A stretch of 64,000 nucleotides of DNA, taken from positions 1,302,001 to 1,366,000 of the forward strand of contig NC_014319.1 of assembly GCF_000196855.1 (NCBI RefSeq), read 5' to 3'. The notes beneath the pieces are model-generated. The model was given only the letters and a program-made list of their open reading frames with translations, did no database searches and was not told where the DNA came from. Made by a program: the position numbers and the translations under genes. The DNA is from Leuconostoc gasicomitatum LMG 18811 (GTDB lineage Bacteria > Bacillota > Bacilli > Lactobacillales > Lactobacillaceae). Positions 28,351 through 37,819 of the stretch are shown piece by piece. How positions within the stretch are numbered: position 1 is the first letter of the stretch; each line of letters opens with the position of its first letter.

Positions 28351-29097
28351 TTATTTTGTATCCTCTTCATTGTTACGACTCACCAAGAGGGCCGTCACAT
28401 TATCTGACGCACCATTGTTGTTAGCGGACCGAATCAATTCGTGTGCACGCAAATCCAAAGTTGTTGCCGTTCTCATAATTTGCTTAATTGTTGTTTTATT
28501 AAGCACTTTAGTAATACCATCAGATGTTAAAAACAACATATCTTCGTCAGAAAATTTGTGCTGTCCAATTTCAATATCTGCGTGCCTATCAACACCTAAA
28601 AACCTTGTCACACTGTTCGCATTAGGGACATTTTCAGCTTGCTTTTGGCTAACTGTGCCGGTGCGGACAAGTTCATTTTTAAGGTTATGGTCAAACGATA
28701 TTTGTTTTAAGCTATTATGATGCAACAAAAATGCCTTAGAATCGCCCAAATTACCAATAACGACCTGTTCATCAAACAAGATTGCCAGTACGAGTGTCGT
28801 GGCCATTGTTTTTAAATCATCAAATCGTTGTCCTGCCTCTATAATGACATCGTTTTCAAGGGCAACTGTTTCTTTGATCCAAGCGATTGATGGCTTGATT
28901 GTTTCAATTGTTGTTTTTTCCCAGGCGTGACCAAAATGTTCTACAGCCATGGCACTAGCAACTTCCCCACCCTCAGTTGAAGTGACACCATCGGCCACCA
29001 TAACCATCACATTGCCTTTTTGGTTTGTAAATGCACCAACGTAATCTTGATTTTCATTACGTTTGACGCCGGAATCAGTATGAAATGCTATTTGCAT
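28351..29097 (-). CDS. stp: PP2C-type protein phosphatase Stp/PrpC
   Basis: A 248-residue metal-dependent phosphatase that reverses PrkC phosphorylation. PP2C motifs: RNENQDYVGA (motif 1), VMVADGVTSTEGGEVAS (motif 2, with GV in place of the common GMGG), TLVLAIL, GNLGDSKAFLL, LTSDGITKVL and ASDNVTALLV. It is paired with the kinase gene as in most Firmicutes, downstream of rsmB. Confidence 0.95.
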   Translation of the reverse strand: MQIAFHTDSGVKRNENQDYVGAFTNQKGNVMVMVADGVTSTEGGEVASAMAVEHFGHAWEKTTIETIKPSIAWIKETVALENDVIIEAGQRFDDLKTMATTLVLAILFDEQVVIGNLGDSKAFLLHHNSLKQISFDHNLKNELVRTGTVSQKQAENVPNANSVTRFLGVDRHADIEIGQHKFSDEDMLFLTSDGITKVLNKTTIKQIMRTATTLDLRAHELIRSANNNGASDNVTALLVSRNNEEDTK

Positions 29098-29201
29098 AGG
29101 ATTATTTTATCTTCTAAAAACGTATCTGCTAAAGATTTTCTGGGAATAACTCGAAAATCTTGCTTCACGTGATGTATTTTTACTTTTCTTTTGACAATTG
29201 A

Positions 29202-30563
29202 TTATACGTTGTCAGTCGACATTTTCTTTTGCAATGTTGCAACGAAAAAGCCATCTGTTTGATAATCGTTTGGATAAACATGTAGCACATCTTCAGAACG
29301 GTTTGGCTTCAAGTTTTTTGATGTTTGTGTTGGTACAAGTTCAAAATCTGAATGTTTCAATAGGAATTTTGTGATAACATCATCGTTCTCTTGACGCAAA
29401 ATTGTGCATGTACTGTAAACAATCATACCATTATCAGTAACATTTTGACTAACAGAATCTAAGATTTCAAATTGCAAATGCGCTAAATTTTCGACATCTG
29501 TTAATGTTTTGTCGTAACGAATTTCTGGTTTGCGTCGTAGTAAACCAAAACCTGAGCACGGTGCATCAACTAAAATACGATCAAATTTTTGTTCTATTTC
29601 TGTTGGTACTTTACGCGCGTCTAACACACGCGTACGGATTTTTTCTGTCACATGCAGTCGTTCAGCGTTGCTTTGAATTAGTTTGATTTTATGTTCATGA
29701 ATATCTAATGCAGTAATTGTAACATTTTCACCAACAGACTGTGCAATTTGGGTCGTTTTACCGCCAGGAGCAGCCGCTGCATCAAGAATCGTTTTAACAT
29801 TCTCTGTCAAACGCATACTTTCAACTGGTAACATAGCACTTTCATCTTGCAGCGTCAATAAACCATCGTGGAAAGCTTTTGAACTGGCAACATGTCCGCC
29901 AGAAACAATGTAAGCATGTGCCGCTACACGTGATTTGACAGTGGTAAACTTTTCAGCTGCCAATGCCTGTTCTACTTCTTCATCACTTGCTAATGTCGTA
30001 TTCACACGAATGGATTGTTTGGGGGCATCATTGATTGTTTCAAGCATTGCACGCGTTGCCTCTTCACCATTTTGTGAGATCAGCGTCTCAATTAACCAAA
30101 TCGGTAAACTTCTTTCAATAGACAAACGTTGTATTGGTTCTTTTATTTCAGAAATATTTCTTAAACCTTGGCGACCAATGTTATGCAAAATAGCTGTCAC
30201 ATATTTTCCAGTACCTACATGACCAAGTATCTTAGCCACTTCAATGGATTCATTAAAAATGGCATGTTCTGGAATTTTATCCAAAAATTTCATCTGGAAA
30301 ATGGCTGAATACAGTAATTCACGCACCCAGGCATCAATTTTTTTATCTCCAACAAATGGCGCCAGCCAATATTCAAATGTCATCCGGTGCTGAATAACAC
30401 CATACACAAGTGTTGTTAACAAACGTTTATCTGCTTCACTCAATTGGTGTTGCTTAATCACTTGGTTCAATTGTAAATTAGAGTATGCACCATTTTTAAT
30501 TTTAGCTAACGTTTGTACTGCTAACACACGGGGATTATCACTATAAACACGTTTATCACTCAT
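29202..30563 (-). CDS. rsmB: RsmB, 16S rRNA m5C967 methyltransferase
   Basis: A 453-residue protein with an N-terminal NusB-like RNA-binding domain (~5-135) and a C-terminal SAM methyltransferase domain. Motifs: LDAAAAPGGKTTQIAQ (SAM loop), VDAPCSGFGLLRRKPE with catalytic-motif Cys, and STCTILRQEND with the nucleophile-type TC pair. Its start overlaps the end of fmt by 8 nt. Confidence 0.95.
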   Translation of the reverse strand: MSDKRVYSDNPRVLAVQTLAKIKNGAYSNLQLNQVIKQHQLSEADKRLLTTLVYGVIQHRMTFEYWLAPFVGDKKIDAWVRELLYSAIFQMKFLDKIPEHAIFNESIEVAKILGHVGTGKYVTAILHNIGRQGLRNISEIKEPIQRLSIERSLPIWLIETLISQNGEEATRAMLETINDAPKQSIRVNTTLASDEEVEQALAAEKFTTVKSRVAAHAYIVSGGHVASSKAFHDGLLTLQDESAMLPVESMRLTENVKTILDAAAAPGGKTTQIAQSVGENVTITALDIHEHKIKLIQSNAERLHVTEKIRTRVLDARKVPTEIEQKFDRILVDAPCSGFGLLRRKPEIRYDKTLTDVENLAHLQFEILDSVSQNVTDNGMIVYSTCTILRQENDDVITKFLLKHSDFELVPTQTSKNLKPNRSEDVLHVYPNDYQTDGFFVATLQKKMSTDNV

Positions 30564-31524
30564 TAATTGGCTCCTCTGCCCATAAATCTCCTGTTTGTAA
30601 CTGATTACCAGCTCCGTTTAGATAAGCTACAATATCCATCTCAGATTTTCCAGCTGGTTGTAATCTATCAATACTAACCACGGTTTGATCAGCTGCCGAA
30701 ATTTTTAATTGCCTTTTTGTTTTTTCAACAACATGTCCCGCAGATAAATCAGTTTTTTCGTCCAGCGGAGTCACTTTTATAAGCTTAACTCGCTGTCCTG
30801 CAACTTGCACATGTGCTGGATGTGTTGGGTAAAGACCACGCAAATGCCAATCAATTTGTTGTGCTGTTTCACTTGTAAAATTCAAATTTTGCATATGATG
30901 TGGAATATTAGGTGAAAATGACACATCATTATCGTTTTGTTTAACTGGCGAAATGTCACCAGTAGCGATCTTAGGTAGATTAGCCAATAGTAAATCACGT
31001 CCAGCTAAGCTCAGCTTATCAAACATAGTACCCACATTATCTTGATTTGTAATTGGCACCTTAACAACATCAATAATATCACCAGCATCCATTTTTTTAA
31101 CCATATGCATGATTGAAACACCTGTCTCGGTATCCCCGTTCATAATTGCATAATGCACTGGTGCACCGCCACGATATTTAGGCAATAATGAGGCATGCGT
31201 GTTAACAGCGGCTATTTTAGCTGCTTCCAATAATTTATCGGGTAGAAATTGGCCAAAAGCCGCAGTCACAATAAAGTCTGGATTTAGTGCAATGATTTGC
31301 TGCATGTCATCTGAACCACTAATTTTTTCAGGCTGCAAGACAGGCAAATTATGTGCTAATGCTGCAACCTTAACTGGACTAGGTTTTAAAACATGTTTAC
31401 GTCCTTGTGGCTTATCTGGTTGCGTAACCACAGCCTTGACGTCATATTTATCATCAGCAATTAATGCTTCTAGGATGGGAACTGCAAACTGTGGGGTTCC
31501 CATTAGTACAACTGAATATGTCAT
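30556..31524 (-). CDS. fmt: Methionyl-tRNA formyltransferase
   Basis: Formylates initiator Met-tRNA (322 aa). It has VLMGTPQFAVPILEALI at the start, NTHASLLPKYRGGAPVHYAI (formyl-transfer His and the conserved loop), and a C-terminal OB-like tRNA-binding domain. I start at MTYSVVLMG (31524) with AGAGG ~11 nt upstream; the further N-terminal extension lacks family similarity. Confidence 0.95.
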   Translation of the reverse strand: MTYSVVLMGTPQFAVPILEALIADDKYDVKAVVTQPDKPQGRKHVLKPSPVKVAALAHNLPVLQPEKISGSDDMQQIIALNPDFIVTAAFGQFLPDKLLEAAKIAAVNTHASLLPKYRGGAPVHYAIMNGDTETGVSIMHMVKKMDAGDIIDVVKVPITNQDNVGTMFDKLSLAGRDLLLANLPKIATGDISPVKQNDNDVSFSPNIPHHMQNLNFTSETAQQIDWHLRGLYPTHPAHVQVAGQRVKLIKVTPLDEKTDLSAGHVVEKTKRQLKISAADQTVVSIDRLQPAGKSEMDIVAYLNGAGNQLQTGDLWAEEPINE

Positions 31525-31633
31525 GATAGATCGAACCTCTTTTCTGTACAATACATGAATCAATCATTTTAATTGCTTTGTTCAATGACTAAACTACCAA
31601 GCCGGCACATGTTATATCTTTGTAATCACTAAA

Positions 31634-31657
31634 AAATACTCGCTAATACGAGTATTT
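31634..31657 (-). terminator. Terminator between priA and fmt
   Basis: AAATACTCG pairs with CGAGTATTT around a short loop, followed by a T run on the minus strand, ~45 bp after the priA stop codon. Confidence 0.78.
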
Positions 31658-31699
31658 CGCTTCTTAATTATTATAACATAGAATATTGTCATACATTTG

Positions 31700-34117
31700 T
31701 CACATAAAAGAAACCGGTTCACGATCGATCATTAATTGTAATCCGTTTTTTGATTTTTGGGCGCGGTTTTGCAATTCTGTCAATAAAACGTCCATTTCAT
31801 GCCGATGTTTAAATTTTAAAATAATTTGAAAATAGTAACGATTGCGTAATTTCGCAATCGGTTTTGGTGATGGGCCTAATATAATAACCTTATCATCGAC
31901 ACGAGAACGTAACCAACGCGCAATTTGTATCATCTGTTTTGCAGTTTCATTTTCCATAATATGACTAGCTTGAATTTGAACAGTATAGTAATATGGTGCA
32001 TAATTACCTGCATGCCTGACAGCCATTTCTTGCTTATAAAATCCTTCATAGTCATGTTTCTTTGCATAAACGATCGCATAATGCTGTGGATTAAACGTCT
32101 GAACTAATACCTCACCTGCCTTTTTAGCACGACCAGCACGACCACTAACTTGTGTTAACAATTGAAAAGTTCGTTCACTCGCATGAAAATCTGGTAAACC
32201 TAATGATGTATCAGCATTTAAGACACCGACTAAAGTAACCTCTGGAAAATCAAGACCCTTAGCAATCATTTGCGTCCCAAGTAAAATGTCAGCCTTATGA
32301 TCCCCAAATTTCTGCAGCATTTTATCCATGCTCCCTTTTTTACGTGTCGTATCTTGATCCATACGAATGACGCGTGCCTCAGGTAATAGCGTTGCCAGTT
32401 CTGCTTCGACTTTCTCAGTGCCGGTGCCGTAATAACGAATACGATTTGAACCACAATTAGCACAAATTATTGGAATAGGTTCTTCATGTCCACAATAATG
32501 GCATTTTAATGTATGCGAATCCATATGTAACGTCATGGCCAAGTTACAATTAGGATCACGTGGCACAAAGCCACAGTCGCGACACATGACAAAACTAGAA
32601 AAGCCACGCCGATTCAACATTAATACAGACTGTTCTCCACGATTTAGACGCTCTTGCAATTTATTTTTTAGTTGCTCAGAAAAATTAGTTTCAGGCCCGT
32701 CTGCTAATGTTGCTTTCATGTCAATTACGTCAACTACCGGTAACTTAGCTCCACCAGCACGTTGTGTTAGGCGCAATAATTCATAAACACCACGTTGCGC
32801 ACGTGCACGACTTTCCAGCGATGGTGTGGCTGAACCCAATACAACAGGTATTTGATAATATTCACCACGCCAAAGTGCAACATCTCGTGCATTATAACGT
32901 GGATTATCTGTCTGTTTATAGGTTGTTTCATGTTCTTCATCAACAATGATGAGCCCAATATTATTCAATGGTGCAAAAACTGCAGATCTTGCACCAACCA
33001 CAATTTTAACATCCCCACGTTCAATGCGACGCCATTCATCATATCGTTCACCGTCAGATAAACCAGAATGTAATACCGCAGTTTGTGCACCAAATCGTGA
33101 TTTCACACGGCGAACCATTTGCGGTGTTAATGCAATTTCTGGCACTAGAAATAATACCGTTTTTCCTTGATTAAAAACATGCTGTGCTGCTTGTAAATAT
33201 ACCTCTGTCTTACCAGAACCTGTAATACCTTCCAACAAGAAAGGTTGATATTGTTGCGCATCAAAACTGGCAACAATATGATTCAGTGCATTTTGTTGTT
33301 CTTCATTAAGTGTTAAAGCTGTCGTTGGTATAATATCAGTCATTGAAAAAGGATCACGTAATTGTTCCACCTTCTTTTTGCTTAACCATTTTTTTTCGAC
33401 ACCTTGATTTAGTATGGCATCACTCACACTAATTATTTCTTGTAATGTTTTTTTTACCCATACTTCTTCCAAATGACCCATAATGAACATTAATAGTTCA
33501 ACCTGTTTTTTTGCAGTTGGTCTCAAATCTTGGCGTTCATCTTCCAAAAATGCTATATCACCATTAAATTGATAGGCTAATTGTGTTTTAATTTTTGACC
33601 GATTAGTTACATTGACCGATACTTCGATTTTATGTTCACGTCGTAGTTTAGTCAACGTAGCAATATCACGCACATTCAATTCGCGTGGCTGATAAACAAT
33701 CTCATCTAATCCTTTAAAAATACGGTCTCGAACGTCCTCATCAACATCATCAATAATTTTCAAGATACGTTCATAACTTGCTTTTAAAGCATTAGGCAAC
33801 ATCGTTTGCAAAACAGAAATACGAAACGCAAACGTTTCTTGCGCTAAATACGCTGACAAATTTAATAATTCTGTGTTCAAAACTGGTGTTAAATCTAATA
33901 AATTTTTAATATGACGTAATTTGTTCGTCTCTAACTCCGTTGTTGCCCGCAATCCAACAACAAATCCCATAACATGTCGATGACCAAAGGGGACATCAAC
34001 ACGCATACCAGGTCGCACTGATTCAATCATTGATTCTGGTACAACATAGGTGTACGGTTGGTTAGTTTGCATCGTCGGTACGTCAACGATGATTTGTGCA
34101 TAATGTAATTTCGTCAT
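31700..34117 (-). CDS. priA: Primosomal protein N' (replication restart helicase PriA)
   Basis: An 805-residue superfamily 2 helicase that reloads the replisome at collapsed forks. N-terminal DNA-binding domain (~1-105), Walker A GITGSGKTEVYL, DEEH box VDEEHETTYKQ, the zinc region CRDCGFVPRDPNC with CHYCG and CANCG, and HASERTFQLLTQVSGRAGRA. In the zinc region one usual Cys position is Asp (PRDPNC), which I recall as common in LAB PriA. Confidence 0.96.
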   Translation of the reverse strand: MTKLHYAQIIVDVPTMQTNQPYTYVVPESMIESVRPGMRVDVPFGHRHVMGFVVGLRATTELETNKLRHIKNLLDLTPVLNTELLNLSAYLAQETFAFRISVLQTMLPNALKASYERILKIIDDVDEDVRDRIFKGLDEIVYQPRELNVRDIATLTKLRREHKIEVSVNVTNRSKIKTQLAYQFNGDIAFLEDERQDLRPTAKKQVELLMFIMGHLEEVWVKKTLQEIISVSDAILNQGVEKKWLSKKKVEQLRDPFSMTDIIPTTALTLNEEQQNALNHIVASFDAQQYQPFLLEGITGSGKTEVYLQAAQHVFNQGKTVLFLVPEIALTPQMVRRVKSRFGAQTAVLHSGLSDGERYDEWRRIERGDVKIVVGARSAVFAPLNNIGLIIVDEEHETTYKQTDNPRYNARDVALWRGEYYQIPVVLGSATPSLESRARAQRGVYELLRLTQRAGGAKLPVVDVIDMKATLADGPETNFSEQLKNKLQERLNRGEQSVLMLNRRGFSSFVMCRDCGFVPRDPNCNLAMTLHMDSHTLKCHYCGHEEPIPIICANCGSNRIRYYGTGTEKVEAELATLLPEARVIRMDQDTTRKKGSMDKMLQKFGDHKADILLGTQMIAKGLDFPEVTLVGVLNADTSLGLPDFHASERTFQLLTQVSGRAGRAKKAGEVLVQTFNPQHYAIVYAKKHDYEGFYKQEMAVRHAGNYAPYYYTVQIQASHIMENETAKQMIQIARWLRSRVDDKVIILGPSPKPIAKLRNRYYFQIILKFKHRHEMDVLLTELQNRAQKSKNGLQLMIDREPVSFM

Positions 34118-34242
34118 ACTCTTATTGTATCAAATCTGTCAATAGCATAAAGCCGTTACGTAAAATGTGGTACTTTCTTCCTATTATATTTAACAGTATG
34201 CTGACTTCGTTTAATAAAATTAACGATATCTATTTTTGCGCT

Positions 34243-34274
34243 AAAAAAGAGTCGGTATTAAGGACTCTTTTTTG
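34243..34274 (-). terminator. Terminator of engB
   Basis: AAAAAAGAGTC pairs with GACTCTTTTTT around a nine-base loop immediately downstream of the engB stop codon on the minus strand. Confidence 0.82.
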
Positions 34275-34275
34275 A

Positions 34276-34860
34276 TTATATATGTGCTTCAATCCATTTC
34301 CAAACTTGGTCTTTACCATACTTTGTCTCAGATGAAAAAAACTGAAAATCACTTTCGTCTTCATCAAAACCAAGTGTTTGCTTAATATTTGATGCATACT
34401 TGTTAAACTTACTTTTTGAAATTTTATCTGACTTTGTTGCTACAATCAAGATTGGAATATTATAATAATGCAACCATTCATACATCGACACATCATCGTC
34501 ACTTGGCTCATGGCGTGCGTCAACTAAGCTAACAACGCCACGTAATTGTTTACGTGATGTGATATATTCTTCAATCATATGACCAAATTCTTCACGCTGT
34601 TTTTTAGAAACTTTGGCATAGCCATAGCCAGGAACATCAACAAAATACAACTTATCTTCGACATTATAAAAATTTAGTGTCTGTGTTTTTCCCGGTTGTG
34701 ATGATGTTCGTGCAAAATTTTTACGTTGAATTAACGTATTAGTTAATGATGATTTACCAACATTCGAACGCCCAACTAATGCAATTTCGGGCTTGCCGTC
34801 TGTTGGATACTGTGCGGCCGAAACTGCACTCATCACCATATCAACATTGTGTACATCCAT
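34276..34860 (-). CDS. engB: Ribosome biogenesis GTPase EngB/YsxC
   Basis: A 194-residue GTPase of the YihA/YsxC family, needed for 50S assembly. Motifs: [15 protein letters not shown] (G1, ~26-40), [11 protein letters not shown] (G3), and VATKSDK (G4). Its ATG overlaps the clpX stop codon (TAATG), indicating coupled translation. Confidence 0.96.
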   Translation of the reverse strand: MDVHNVDMVMSAVSAAQYPTDGKPEIALVGRSNVGKSSLTNTLIQRKNFARTSSQPGKTQTLNFYNVEDKLYFVDVPGYGYAKVSKKQREEFGHMIEEYITSRKQLRGVVSLVDARHEPSDDDVSMYEWLHYYNIPILIVATKSDKISKSKFNKYASNIKQTLGFDEDESDFQFFSSETKYGKDQVWKWIEAHI

Positions 34861-36116
34861 TATTTCACCTTTTTCAACTGTAATTCTGGTTGTTCCCCAT
34901 CAATAACACTGGCTTTGGTAATAATGACTTTTGAAACATCATCACGACTGGGAATATCATACATGACATCTTTCATAGTTAATTCAATAATTGATCGTAA
35001 ACCGCGCGCACCAGTATGTCGTTTAATAGCTAATTCAGCCATCGCTTCTAGTGCGTCTGGTTGAAATTCTAATACAACATCATCTAACCCCAGTAAAGCT
35101 GTGTATTGCTTAATCAGAGCATTTTTAGGTTCGGTCAAAATCCGTGTCAAATCATCTATTTTTAATTCATCCAATACAGTTACAATGGGTAACCGGCCAA
35201 TAAATTCAGGAATTAAACCAAATTTAGTCATATCCTCTGGCTGAACATGTTCAAGGATATTTTCAGATTCTAGGGCGATAGCATTATCGTTTGCATCCGA
35301 CCCAAATCCAATAACTCGTTCACCTAAACGTTCTTTAATAATTGTATCTATCCCAGCAAAAGCGCCACCAACAATAAATAAAATATTGGTCGTATCTACT
35401 TGAATCAACTCTTGCTGTGGATGTTTTCGACCACCTTGTGGTGGTACGCTAGCAATCGTGCCTTCTAGCATTTTTAGAAGTGCTTGTTGGACACCTTCAC
35501 CTGAAACATCTCGTGTAATTGAAACGTTTTCAGATTTTTTTGCAATCTTATCAATTTCATCAACATAAATAATACCATGTTGTGCCGCATCGATATCAAA
35601 ATTAGCTGACTGCAATAATTTCAATACAATGTTTTCAACATCTTCTCCCACATAACCAGCTTCTGTTAATGTTGTGGCATCAGCTATCGCAAAAGGTACA
35701 TCTAAAATACGAGCTAAGCTTTGTGCTAAATATGTTTTACCAGAACCAGTAGGCCCGATCAAAGCAATATTAGATTTTTGTAATTCAACATCAGTTGTTG
35801 GTGTATAGTTTTCATTGATACGTTTATAATGATTATATACTGCAACTGCAAGTGTCTTTTTGGCATCATCTTGTCCAATCACATAATCGTTTAATTCTGC
35901 AACGATTTCATGCGGTGTAGGTAATGCTAGTGTTATCGGTTTTGTGACTGTTTGATCCACTGTTAATTCCTCACTCATGATGTTTTTTGCTAAATCCACA
36001 CACTCATTACAAATATAAATGCCACTTGGTCCAGCAACAATTTGTCGTACTTCACTCGCAGATTTGCCGCAAAAACTGCAATAAATTTCTTCTTCCAAAT
36101 CTGGTGTCTGTGCCAT
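34860..36116 (-). CDS. clpX: ClpX, ATPase subunit of the ClpXP protease
   Basis: An AAA+ unfoldase (418 aa). N-terminal zinc-binding domain with CSFCG and CNEC (~13-39), Walker [13 protein letters not shown] (~115-126), Walker B YVDEIDKI, and the C-terminal sensor-2 GARGLRSI. It sits between tig and engB, a conserved order. No CtsR-type repeat was seen upstream. clpP is not in this window. Confidence 0.97.
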   Translation of the reverse strand: MAQTPDLEEEIYCSFCGKSASEVRQIVAGPSGIYICNECVDLAKNIMSEELTVDQTVTKPITLALPTPHEIVAELNDYVIGQDDAKKTLAVAVYNHYKRINENYTPTTDVELQKSNIALIGPTGSGKTYLAQSLARILDVPFAIADATTLTEAGYVGEDVENIVLKLLQSANFDIDAAQHGIIYVDEIDKIAKKSENVSITRDVSGEGVQQALLKMLEGTIASVPPQGGRKHPQQELIQVDTTNILFIVGGAFAGIDTIIKERLGERVIGFGSDANDNAIALESENILEHVQPEDMTKFGLIPEFIGRLPIVTVLDELKIDDLTRILTEPKNALIKQYTALLGLDDVVLEFQPDALEAMAELAIKRHTGARGLRSIIELTMKDVMYDIPSRDDVSKVIITKASVIDGEQPELQLKKVK

Positions 36117-36273
36117 ACTATCTTCCTTTTAATTTCATTTAAATCATACAACTGCGTCAAGTTTAAATACTATTCTATTCTAACAGATTACACAATCATT
36201 TTAGTATAAATTTTATCATATGAAAGCTAGGCATCATTACAATATCCTTTTGATGTCTCCTAACCGTAGTTAT

Positions 36274-36297
36274 TAAAAAAAAGCCTAACGGCTTTTA
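36274..36297 (-). terminator. Terminator of tig
   Basis: AAAAGCC and GGCTTTT pair around GTTA, followed by a T run on the minus strand just after tig. Confidence 0.82.
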
Positions 36298-36305
36298 AAA
36301 AAATA

Positions 36306-37601
36306 TTACTTTGCTTTTGCAGAGTCAGTTACTCTCTTAATGACTTCACGCATGGCAATGTCATGCTTCAATAATGAATCTGACAAGTTTGCACGCACTT
36401 GAGCAGCTTCCATCTTGTATTGTGTTGCCAAGTTAGTTACTTCTTCATTAATTTGGTCTTCACTTGGCTCAATAGCTTCTGCCTTAACAATTGCTTCGAG
36501 AACAAGATTAGTTTTAACGCGTGTTTCTGCACCTTCTTCGAATTGCTTGTGCAAATCATCTTCAGTTTGACCTGAAATTTGGAAGAACATTTCACGTGAA
36601 ATACCTTGTTGTTGTAATTGTGCCAAATACTGATCAATTTGACGGTGAACATCTTCATCAATCATTGCTTCAGGCACTTTATCACCATCAATTGATGCGT
36701 TATCAACTGCTTTTGTGATCACTGCATCTTCAAAAGCTGCTTGTGCTGATTCTGCCTTATCTTCAGTCAACTTCTTAGCTGTCTTTTCTTTCAATTCAGC
36801 TAAAGTTTCAACTTCTTCGTCAACATCCTTGGCAAATTCATCATCAATTTCAGGTAATTCCTTACGCTTCAATTCATGTATTTTAACTTCAAACAAGGCT
36901 TCCTTATTGGCAAGGTCTGCTGCTTGATAGTCTTTTGGAAATGTTACAGTAACGTTAACATCTTCCCCTGCTGAATGGCCAACTAATTGTTCTTCAAATC
37001 CAGGAATAAATTGACCTGAACCTAATTCTAATGAGAAGTCATCAGCTTGACCACCATCAAAATGGTCTCCATCTACTGAACCATCAAAATCAAGAATAAC
37101 AGTATCGCCATTTTCAGCCTTAACTGAAGCTTCTTGCAAAACCAATTCAGCTTGACCATCTTGTAAATGCTTAATTTCTGCTTCAACATCAGCATCTGTT
37201 ACTTCTGTGTCAGCTGCTTCAACTTCGAGGTTTAAGTATTCGCCCAACTTCACTTCAGGTGCAGTTGTGATTTCAGCTTTCATTGTCCAGTCTTCGCCTT
37301 TGTTCATTGACACTGGTTCAATGTTAGGACGTCCGACTGGTGTGATACCAGATTCATCAACAGCTGCTTCATATGCAGTTGGTAAAACAATATCCATTGT
37401 CTGTTGGTACAAAGCTTCTTCCCCAAACTTTGAGAAAAAGAGTGCCTTGGTTACTTTTCCCTTACGAAATCCAGGAATAGAAACGTCATTCTTGTTTTGT
37501 TGAAAAGCTTTTTCTAAGCCTGCTTCAACTTGTGCGCGTGAAATTTTAAATTCTAATGTGCCTTGGTTCTTTTGATCCTCAGCTGCTGTCCAGTTAGACA
37601 T
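36306..37601 (-). CDS. tig: Trigger factor (ribosome-bound chaperone/prolyl isomerase)
   Basis: A 431-residue chaperone binding at the exit tunnel. The N-terminal ribosome-binding signature is ISIPGFRKGKV (FRKGK ~46-50), the central FKBP-type domain is ~160-245 (DTVILDFDGSVDG and FEEQLVGHSAGE), and the rest is an alpha-helical chaperone domain. The site TTTGGAGGACTTAC lies before the start. It is upstream of clpX but with its own terminator. Confidence 0.97.
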   Translation of the reverse strand: MSNWTAAEDQKNQGTLEFKISRAQVEAGLEKAFQQNKNDVSIPGFRKGKVTKALFFSKFGEEALYQQTMDIVLPTAYEAAVDESGITPVGRPNIEPVSMNKGEDWTMKAEITTAPEVKLGEYLNLEVEAADTEVTDADVEAEIKHLQDGQAELVLQEASVKAENGDTVILDFDGSVDGDHFDGGQADDFSLELGSGQFIPGFEEQLVGHSAGEDVNVTVTFPKDYQAADLANKEALFEVKIHELKRKELPEIDDEFAKDVDEEVETLAELKEKTAKKLTEDKAESAQAAFEDAVITKAVDNASIDGDKVPEAMIDEDVHRQIDQYLAQLQQQGISREMFFQISGQTEDDLHKQFEEGAETRVKTNLVLEAIVKAEAIEPSEDQINEEVTNLATQYKMEAAQVRANLSDSLLKHDIAMREVIKRVTDSAKAK

Positions 37602-37760
37602 TGTAAGTCCTCCAAATGTTTTAAATACCTTTTAATTTTATCTTAAATACGACTAAATCACAACAATTTTATCTTATTTGTTAAAAGTCATCTATATATT
37701 AGTATGATCATGTCAATTATCACACTTTGTAAAGTTCATTTGAGCACCGATTTCTATATA

Positions 37761-37799
37761 AAAACCGCTTGAATAGAAATAACTAATTCAAGCGGTTTT
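37761..37799 (-). terminator. Terminator of the amidase gene
   Basis: AAAACCGCTTGAAT pairs perfectly with ATTCAAGCGGTTTT around an 11-base loop just past the amidase stop codon. Confidence 0.85.
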
Positions 37800-37819
37800 G
37801 TTAAAATTATTTTTTAGTA